Origin: Chloroflexota bacterium
Lineage (GTDB): Bacteria; Chloroflexota; Dehalococcoidia; RBG-13-53-26
Direction: 5' to 3'
Length of the DNA: 7,704 bases
NCBI GenBank assembly: GCA_030616195.1
Contig: JAUWXW010000072.1
Span: 1-7,704 of the forward strand
The translations under genes and the position numbers were made by a program. Below the pieces are notes generated by a model. The model worked only from the letters and a program-made list of their open reading frames with translations. It did no database searches and had not been told where the DNA came from. Below are positions 1-5,328 of the stretch, one piece after another (position 1 is the first letter of the stretch; each line of letters begins with the position of its first letter).

Positions 1-160
1 GCTGAACTTCGAAGACAGGCAGATTGTCACCACCCTTGAGAGCAAGATGAAGTGCGGCCTGGGCAAGTGCGCCCGGTGCAACGTGGGCGAGAAGTACATC
101 TGCCAGGACGGGCCGGTCTTCACCATGGAGCAAATCTCAGAGCTAATCGAGCAGTTCTGA
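1..160 (+). CDS. C-terminal end of an FAD/NAD(P)-binding oxidoreductase subunit with a [2Fe-2S] cluster (AsrB / hydrogenase-gamma-like), 5' truncated by the window
   Basis: The gene enters from the left edge; the first whole codon is at base 2 and 52 residues are visible before the TGA at 158-160. The visible part carries four cysteines in the pattern C-x4-C-x2-C-x7-C (MKCGLGKCARC, then YICQDGPVF). This is the C-terminal [2Fe-2S] motif of the ferredoxin-reductase-like family that includes anaerobic sulfite reductase subunit B, the gamma subunit of sulfhydrogenases and reductases associated with heterodisulfide reductase. Such proteins pass electrons between NAD(P)H and Fe-S partners through FAD in the cytoplasm. 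The nucleotide-binding domains lie outside the window, so the subfamily and partner cannot be decided. It is followed by a hairpin and, about 240 bases on, by a separate promoter, so it probably ends a different transcription unit from the formate dehydrogenase. Confidence 0.8.
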   Translation, partial: LNFEDRQIVTTLESKMKCGLGKCARCNVGEKYICQDGPVFTMEQISELIEQF

Positions 161-167
161 AGGCCTG

Positions 168-198
168 CAGCGGACCGGGCACCTCAATCAGTCCGCTG
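168..198 (+). terminator. Hairpin just after the reductase gene, possible weak terminator
   Basis: CAGCGGAC (168-175) pairs perfectly with GTCCGCTG (191-198) across a 15-base loop, starting 7 bases after the stop codon. The position suits transcript termination or 3'-end protection. There is no run of T after the stem (AACAGATTCCCTC follows), so it is not a classical intrinsic terminator. Confidence 0.35.
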
Positions 199-254
199 AA
201 CAGATTCCCTCTCCCCAATTCCGTGAGTGTCAGGTCCCCCAGACCTCCTTGCGG

Positions 255-292
255 ATCGAGCTAAAGTCTCCGAGGGTCGCCAGAGGGTCGCC
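255..292. repeat. Possible decayed copy of the palindromic repeat at 5083-5154
   Basis: TCGAGCTAAAGTCTC (256-270) resembles TCGAGCTTTAGCCTC (5111-5125) with three mismatches. Both are followed at a similar distance (14 versus 17 bases) by GGGTCGC. A further shared word, AAGGCGCCTC, occurs at 363-372 and 5100-5109 but in a different order. The match was made by eye and is short, so common ancestry is only possible. Confidence 0.3.
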
Positions 293-398
293 TAAGGCGA
301 CACCGACTCGCTGTGGCGAGCTCGATCCCTACTTTGTTGCCAGGTCGCCACTTTCGGCAGTGAAGGCGCCTCCTCCTCGTACACTCACGCCAACGGAG

Positions 399-427
399 TT
401 GAGAACTGCCCTAATCAGTGGTAAAAT
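399..427 (+). promoter_or_regulatory. Sigma70-type promoter for the nuoE remnant / fdhA unit
   Basis: TTGAGA (399-404) and TAAAAT (422-427) are separated by exactly 17 bases. Each box differs from the TTGACA/TATAAT consensus by one base. Transcription would start near 434, leaving a leader of about 45 bases before the ATG at 478. It is the best promoter-like pair seen in the interval and drives toward the formate dehydrogenase. Confidence 0.55.
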
Positions 428-477
428 AGCCTCTTGGGAAGGGAAGTGGTTGATTACACGAACACTTAGAAGATCGA

Positions 478-699
478 ATGGCAGAAATTCTTGCTTCCCA
501 TAGAGGTGAGCACGGAGCAGTTATCGCCATACTACAAGAAGTTCAACAAGGTTTTGGCTACCTCATAGAAGAAGCTATCTCGCTAGCAGCTAAGTTTTTC
601 GGAGTCTCTGCGAGTGACGTTTTCGGGGTAGCTTCTTTTTGCCCTCAATTCCGTCTCACACTATTCAAGGCATGGCAGGTAAAGGGGCGACATGGGTAA
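478..699 (+). pseudogene. nuoE: nuoE remnant: NuoE N-terminus joined to what looks like a NuoF C-terminal tail (internal deletion)
   Basis: The 73-residue ORF begins like the helical N-terminus of the 24-kDa NuoE/HoxE subunit. GAVIAILQEVQQGFGYL and EEAISLAAKFFGVSASDVFGVASF are typical, the latter matching the family's DVYGVASFY region. NuoE is normally about 150-170 residues; similarity stops after PQFRLT, so the whole thioredoxin-like half with its [2Fe-2S] cysteines is missing. The last residues, FKAWQVKGRHG, look like the end of a NuoF ferredoxin domain (after C-x-x-x-C-x-F-x-A). The stop (TAA 697-699) overlaps the fdhA start by 8 bases, as an intact nuoF-fdhA junction might. Drift is also visible: a proline usually found in GYLPEEA is Ile, and SFY is SFC. 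The product could not bind a cluster or NADH. An alternative is a short regulatory or accessory peptide that preserves translational coupling. An assembly deletion cannot be excluded. Confidence 0.65.
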
Positions 700-3600
700 T
701 GTTACGCTGATCATAAACGGGCGAACGGTCAAAGCCGAGGACGGGGCAACTATTCTTGAAGCTGCAACAGGGGCTGGAATCTATATTCCAGCCCTTTGTG
801 CTTATCCCGACCTGAAACCGTTAGCCAAAGAAGTGCCTGACAGGGCTTGCCAGCTTTGTGTGGCAGAGGTAAGCGGGGAAACTGTCCTTTGTTGCACTAC
901 CCCTGTCTCCGAAGGGATGGTGGTCCAAACCGAGACACCGCGAGTACAAGAACTGCGGCGTAGAAATATGACAGCTATCATGCGCCGACATCCCAACGCA
1001 TGCCTTACCTGCGACCGACGCGAGCGCTGCAGTCCCTTCGATATCTGCCTTCGCCACGTTGCAGTTGAGGACCGATGTGTGCTCTGTCCCCAAAATGGCA
1101 ACTGCGAACTGCAAAAGGCTGTAGACTACATCGGCATAGATGAGCTTCCGCCTTACATTCCCAAGCAACTGCCTGTTCGGACCGACAGCCCGTTCTTCAT
1201 TCGAGACCATAACATGTGCATCCTGTGCGAACGTTGTGTTCGGGTTTGCGAAGACATAAGAGGAGCGAAGGCGATAAGGTTCGCTTACCCCTGTCATGAG
1301 GCTTGTCCGGCAGGGATAGATATTCCCCGCTATGTTCGCCTTATCGCTCGGGGGAGACCCGACGCTGCCCTGGCAGTGGTTCGAGAGAAGGTCCCCTTCC
1401 CAGGCTCGCTGGGCAGGGTCTGCGTTCATCCCTGCGAGCAGGCCTGTCAGCGTGGGCTTGAGGTAGACGAGCCAATATGCATCCGAATGCTGAAGCGCTT
1501 TGCTGACGATAATAGTGATGACTCCTGGAAAGAGCGGTCTAAGAAGCTGCCGCCCACCGGAAAGAGCGTGGCAGTTGTCGGAGCAGGGCCAGCAGGGCTC
1601 ACCGTCGCCTATTACCTGGCCAAGTTAGGGCACAAGGTAACCGTCTTTGAAGCCCTTCCTGAACCGGGTGGAATGATGCGGGTGGGTATTCCAGAATACC
1701 GCCTGCCTCGGGAGATACTGGGAAGCGAGATCGAGCACATCAAGAATGCTGGCGTAGAGATCAAGTTGAATACGCGTGTTGAGGCCATCGATCCCCTTTT
1801 CGAACAGGGCTACAATGCAATCTTCCTCGGGGTCGGTGCTCATCAAGGGATGCAATTGGGGGTAGAAGGAGAAAACCTGCCTGGAGTCATCGAGTCAGCA
1901 GACTTCCTCCGCCGCGTCAACCTGGGAGAAAAGGTGGACGTCGGCGAAAGGGTGGTAGTGATCGGAGGAGGGAACGTGGCCATAGATGCGGCTCGCATAT
2001 CTCCACGCATCGGCGCAAAGAAGGCAACAATCTTCTACCGCCGCACGCGTGCCGAGATGCCGGCCAATCCTGAGGAGATCGACGCTGCTCTGGAAGAGGG
2101 GATAGAGATTGCTTATCTGGTTGCCCCTACTAAACTAACCAGAGATAACGGCGTCCTGAAACTGGAGTGCCAGCGCATGGAATTAGGAGAGCCCGATGCC
2201 AGCGGCAGGCGCCGCCCTGTCCCCATCGAAGGGAGCGAGTTTGTCACCGAGCTTGACACCCTGATTGCCGCCATCGGGCAGCGACCCCAGGTCCCCGAAG
2301 CCTTCAACGTCGAGGTAGGACGAGGGAATGTGCTCAAGATTGACGACAATATGATGACAACCCGCCAGGGCGTCTTCTCTGGCGGCGACTGTGCCAGCGG
2401 GCCAGCCACGGTCATTCAAGCCATAGCGGCCGGCAGGAAGGCAGCCGAGGCTATCGACCGCTACCTCGGCGGCCAGGGAGATATCTCGGAATCGCTTGTT
2501 GCTCCGGAAGAGGCCACGTACTGGCTGAATGGAGATTCCCCGCAGGAGAAGCTGGCCATCTTTTCACACCTTTCTCCTGAGGACAGCGTCAAGACCTTTG
2601 ATGAGGTCGAGTACGGATTTGACCGAGAGATAGCCATCGCTGAAGCCGTGCGCTGCCTCCAGTGCCATGTGATAACTCCTCCAAACGAACTCGTGCTTCA
2701 GGAGGCTAACTGCCAGTTCTGCGGCGCCTGTGTGGATGCCTGCCCCACCGGTGCCCTGATCGAGGCCACCAGCCGCTGGACTGGACTACCCGACCGACAG
2801 GTGACGACCACCTGTCCCTACTGCGGCGTTGGCTGTCAGCTCAACCTCGAGATTAGGAAGGATAGAATCGTAAGGGTTATACCGGATCGGAACGGTTCCG
2901 TGAATAACGGGCAAGCCTGTGTCAAGGGTAAGTTTGGCCTGGAGTTCATCCATGATCCAAACCGACTGACGTCGCCACTGATCAGGAGAAATGGCGAGTT
3001 TGTGCCGGCCACCTGGGATGAGGCCCTTGATTTCGTAGCCAGCAACTTGAGAAAGTACCCCAGCGATCAAGTTGCCACCATATCCTCGGCCAAGTGCACC
3101 AATGAAGACAATTACGTCATACAGAAGTTCACCCGAGCGGTAATAGGCACCAACACTATCGATCACTGTGCCCGCCTCTGACATGCGCCCACGGTGGCCG
3201 GTCTGGCCACCACCTTCGGCAGCGGTGCCATGACTAACTCGGTTAACGAAATCGGTGATGCAGCCTGCATCCTCTCCATCGGCAGCAACACCACCGTGTC
3301 GCACCCCATCGTCAGCCTGGAGATAAAGCGGGCAGTAGACCACGGGGCAAAGCTTATCGTAGCTAATCCCAGAGAGATAGACCTCTGCCGTTTGGCTCAC
3401 GTCTGGCTGCGACACCACCCCGGAAGCGACGTGGCCCTGCTTATGGGAATGATGCGGGTAATCGTCGATGAAGGGCTTCTCGATCGGGCCTTCATTGAGG
3501 AGCGCTGTGAGAACTATGAGGCCTTCTTGGAGTCCCTGAAAGGCTTCGACCTCAACTCCGTGGAGAAGATTACCGGCGTCCCCCAGGAGAAAATAGCCGA

Positions 3601-4822
3601 GGCAGCTCGAACATACGCTACTCAACGGCCCTCCACTATACTATACGCCATGGGTATCACCCAACATACCCACGGGACCGACAATGTAATTGCCACTGCC
3701 AACCTGGCCATGCTCACCGGTAACGTCGGCAAGCCATCGACAGGGGTGAATCCACTGAGAGGTCAAAACAATGTCCAGGGCGCCTGCGACATAGGTGCTT
3801 TACCCACTGTCTATACCGGATACCAGGCTGTGACCGATCCCAACATCCAGAAGAAGTTCGAAGACGCCTGGGGTGTCTCCTTAAGCCCAAAGGCAGGACT
3901 GGCATTGACCGAGATATTCCCGGCGGTACATGAAGGACGGATAAAGGCAATCTACCTGGTCGGTGAGAATCCCGCACTTAGTGACCCCGATTCCAACCAT
4001 ATCCGGGAGGCCCTGGAGAAACTGGAATTCCTGGTAGTCCAAGATATCTTCCTCACTGAGACGGCTCGTATGGCCGACGTGGTACTGCCGGCAGCCAGCT
4101 TCGCAGAGAAAGATGGCACTTTTGTTAATACCGAGCGGAGAGTGCAGCGGGTGCGCCAGGCAATAGAACCGGTAGGAAACTCCAAGCCAGATTGGTGGAT
4201 TGCGTGCCAGTTGGCCAAAAGAATGGGCGGCCAAGGCTTTGATTTCGAACACCCGTCACAGATCATGGAGGAGATTGCCGGTCTCACTCCCAGCTACGGC
4301 GGCATCTCCTACGAACGCCTGGAAAGAGAGAGCCTGCAATGGCCCTGCCCTACGGAGGAACACCCTGGAACGCCTTTCCTGCATGAGCACACCTTTGCTC
4401 GAGGGAAGGGCAAGTTCATGCCTCTAGAGTACAGGTCTCCAGCAGAGATGCCTGATGACGAATATCCACTTGTCCTCACCACCGAGCGCAGCCTGTACCT
4501 GTTCCACACCAGCACCATGACGCGGAAGGTGAAGGGGCTTAATAAGCTGCACAGCGAGGAACTGGTGGAGATAAACCCGGCAGACGCTGCAAACCTGGGC
4601 ATCTCCGACGGCGAACCGGTAAAAGTAAGTTCGCGGCGGGGTGAGGTGACAGCCAAAGCTAAGGTCACAACAGCCTCGCCAGCCGGTGTGATAACCATGT
4701 CTTTTCACTTCGCTGAAAGTCCCACTAACGTGCTCACCAATCCTGCCCTGGATCCGGTTTCCAAAATCCCCGAACTGAAGGTCTGCGCCGTAAGAGTGGA
4801 ACCCCAAAAGCCTGCGACCTGA
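692..4822 (+). CDS. fdhA: Selenocysteine formate dehydrogenase alpha chain with an embedded GltD-like flavoprotein module (TGA at 3179-3181 read as Sec)
   Basis: This single frame encodes 1376 residues, with Sec830 at TGA 3179-3181. It is predicted to oxidise formate to CO2 (or run in reverse) in the cytoplasm. Domains in order: NuoG-like [2Fe-2S] (C36, C53, C56, C67/C68); His-Cys cluster motif (H100, C104, C107, C113) plus a second C-x2-C-x5-C (C129, C132, C138); ferredoxin motif C176/C179/C182/C186; GltD-like module about 199-660; second ferredoxin motif C674/C677/C680/C684; Mo/W-bisPGD domain with its [4Fe-4S] motif (C708, C711, C715, C743) and Lys745; the catalytic pair Sec830-His831; PLRGQNNVQG with Arg1023, matching the active-site Arg of FdhF; MopB C-terminal domain about 1257-1370. 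NuoG-type FdhA proteins are about 900 residues, so the roughly 460 extra residues are the insert. The ATG at 692 has AAAGGGG 4 bases upstream and overlaps the preceding stop. The second half (3194-4822) would be wrongly called as a separate gene. Confidence 0.93.
1286..2671 (+). other. Embedded GltD/NfnB-like NAD(P)H:acceptor flavoprotein module (fdhA residues about 199-660)
   Basis: The segment starts with PCHEACPAGIDIPRYV and GRVCVHPCEQAC (C201, C205, C244, C248, C252), the Fe-S N-terminus shared by glutamate synthase small subunit, dihydropyrimidine dehydrogenase and NfnB. An FAD dinucleotide fold follows (VVGAGPAGL, 295-303), then PGGMMRVGIPEYRLP. Next comes an NAD(P)H fold (VVVIGGGNVAIDAAR, 421-435) with FYRRTRAEMPA (448-458), whose paired arginines usually bind the NADP 2'-phosphate. 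The second FAD motif is GVFSGGDCASGPATVIQAIAAG (560-581), and the module ends with EAVRCLQC (C655, C658). All nucleotide-binding motifs are intact, so the module should be active. It lies in frame between the two four-cysteine ferredoxin motifs of the host protein. Confidence 0.85.
3179..3211 (+). promoter_or_regulatory. Selenocysteine TGA codon with bacterial SECIS hairpin
   Basis: The TGA is followed, after 11 bases, by a perfect 7-bp stem GGTGGCC (3193-3199)/GGCCACC (3205-3211) with apical loop GGTCT (3200-3204). The GGTCT begins 18 bases after the TGA, the same spacing and loop sequence as in the E. coli fdhF SECIS as I recall it. The bSECIS rule of a G within the first two loop bases is met. 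The hairpin lies in coding sequence (V835 onward), as expected for bacteria, where SelB binds it and delivers Sec-tRNA. Confidence 0.92.
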
Positions 4823-4862
4823 AGGGAGCGCCCAAGAAACCGATTCTGTAGGTCGGGGTTCC
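4798..4862 (+). promoter_or_regulatory. Nested inverted repeat spanning the fdhA stop codon
   Basis: GGAACCC (4798-4804) pairs with GGGTTCC (4856-4862), and inside it CGACCT (4815-4820) pairs with AGGTCG (4850-4855). The stop codon TGA (4820-4822) lies at the edge of the inner stem. It could slow 3' decay or contribute to termination. No T-run follows, so the role is uncertain. Confidence 0.35.
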
Positions 4863-4880
4863 CATAGGTTGCCTGCAGGA

Positions 4881-4896
4881 GCCCCCTTCTGGGGGC
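4881..4896. terminator. GC-rich hairpin after fdhA, possible terminator
   Basis: GCCCCC (4881-4886) and GGGGGC (4891-4896) form a 6-bp all-GC stem closed by a TTCT tetraloop, about 60 bases after the fdhA stop. It is followed by GATTGCCGTTTGAG, so a proper T-tract is missing on this strand. The upstream sequence (CCTGCAGGA) does not supply an A-tract for the other strand. It may be a pause site or a weak terminator. Confidence 0.4.
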
Positions 4897-4911
4897 GATT
4901 GCCGTTTGAGC

Positions 4912-4979
4912 TGGGCTAGACCACCCTCTTTCACCCACCTGCTCCCTTATCGCGCCTGGAAAGGCGCTCGTACAGCCCA
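4912..4979. repeat. Hairpin with GGAA loop inside a longer inverted repeat
   Basis: GCGCCT (4952-4957) and AGGCGC (4962-4967) form a perfect 6-bp stem with a GGAA (GNRA-type) loop. It is enclosed by the 6-base arms TGGGCT (4912-4917) and AGCCCA (4974-4979). The structure is in non-coding DNA; no RNA family was recognised. Confidence 0.35.
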
Positions 4980-5082
4980 ATTCGGACAGGGCTAATGGTC
5001 ATTAAGTATTTATCTGTACATAGTAGTGGAGTACGTTCTGCTGCAGTGGACGGTGGTCGCGGAAGTCGCAACTGCACAAAAC

Positions 5083-5154
5083 GTAGCGCGAGGTCTCCAA
5101 AGGCGCCTCTTCGAGCTTTAGCCTCGCCGAAGCGACCCTAAAGGGTCGCGCTAC
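5083..5154. repeat. MITE-like palindromic repeat element
   Basis: The 72-base element is bounded by perfect 9-base inverted repeats GTAGCGCGA (5083-5091) and TCGCGCTAC (5146-5154). Inside the right half is a second strong palindrome, GCGACCC (5132-5138)-TAAA-GGGTCGC (5143-5149), which competes with the outer pairing. CTTCG (5109-5113) and CGAAG (5128-5132) give another short stem. It has no coding capacity. Size, terminal inverted repeats and an intergenic position suit a dispersed non-autonomous repeat, but I see no clear target-site duplication, and copy number cannot be judged from this window. Confidence 0.5.
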
Positions 5155-5280
5155 AGAAGCTGTACCGCTTGAGTAACCCGAGAAAAAGTCCACCCAATTC
5201 TGGCGAGCGGAGCACCCGCCTACGACCAGGGGGCGGCAATCGCTCATTTGGCGAGGCTATCCTCTGCCGACCTGTACACA

Positions 5281-5316
5281 TTGCTCCAAGTTCCGCCGTT
5301 TATAGTAAAATGAGGG
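5281..5316 (+). promoter_or_regulatory. Likely mutS promoter region and ribosome binding site
   Basis: This AT-rich stretch contains TTGCTC (5281-5286) as a possible -35 and overlapping -10-like words (TATAGT 5301-5306, TAAAAT 5306-5311), but none of the pairings has ideal spacing. GAGGG (5312-5316) lies 12 bases before the ATG at 5329, a rather long but usable Shine-Dalgarno distance. The preceding 500 bases of non-coding DNA make a promoter here likely even though the boxes are weak. Confidence 0.3.
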
Positions 5317-5328
5317 AAACGATATAAA

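Larger units (their letters stand above)
161..477. other. Non-coding interval (317 bases) upstream of the formate dehydrogenase unit
   Basis: No protein-like reading frame was found; the ORFs that cross this stretch have no recognisable domain. It contains the hairpin at 168-198 and three copies of GGTCGCC (275-281, 286-292, 343-349); the first two sit inside a repeated GAGGGTCGCC (272-281 and 283-292). There are also two short stems: GTCGCC(287-292)/GGCGAC(296-301) and CTCGC(307-311)/GCGAG(316-320). The promoter at 399-427 and a purine-rich stretch (436-446) close it. Part of it resembles the repeat at 5083-5154, so it may hold a decayed copy. Confidence 0.6.
4823..5328. other. Non-coding interval (506 bases) between fdhA and mutS
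   Basis: No convincing gene lies here on either strand. It holds the hairpins at 4881-4896 and 4912-4979, the palindromic repeat at 5083-5154, and a 10-base inverted repeat TAGCCTCGCC (5119-5128)/GGCGAGGCTA (5250-5259). CTGTAC occurs three times, at about 5014, 5160 and 5272. Near the end, nested arms GAGCG...CGCTC and CCGCC...GGCGG lie within about 5203-5245. The last 50 bases are AT-rich and hold the likely mutS promoter and ribosome binding site. No tRNA, including tRNA-Sec, was seen. Confidence 0.6.

Noticed and set aside
272..349. CRISPR-like or operator array from three GGTCGCC words
   Set aside because: The words are only 7 bases, irregularly spaced and part of small palindromes; there is no repeat-spacer pattern.
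52..503. Two + strand ORFs at 52-264 and 249-503
   Set aside because: The first is out of frame with the clearly recognisable [2Fe-2S] reductase end, and neither has a domain, a ribosome binding site or protein-like composition; the promoter and repeats lie inside the second.
692..3181. Reading 692-3181 and 3194-4822 as two genes or a frameshifted/nonsense pseudogene
   Set aside because: Both parts are in the same frame, the TGA sits at the known Sec position, the sequence around it (DHCARL-U-HAPTVAG) is conserved in type, and a proper SECIS hairpin follows.
821..4980. Many minus-strand ORFs opposite fdhA, up to 279 residues
   Set aside because: They mirror a strongly conserved coding strand and their translations match no family; they are shadows of codon bias.
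4823..4980. Possible tRNA-Sec or other tRNA near GGGGTTCCC (4855-4863)
   Set aside because: The GGTTC-like word belongs to the inverted repeat over the fdhA stop; no cloverleaf, anticodon arm or acceptor stem could be built around it.
5002..5247. 81-residue minus-strand ORF between fdhA and mutS
   Set aside because: It runs straight through the palindromic repeat, shows no recognisable domain and has no clear ribosome binding site; it is most likely a chance ORF over repeat DNA.
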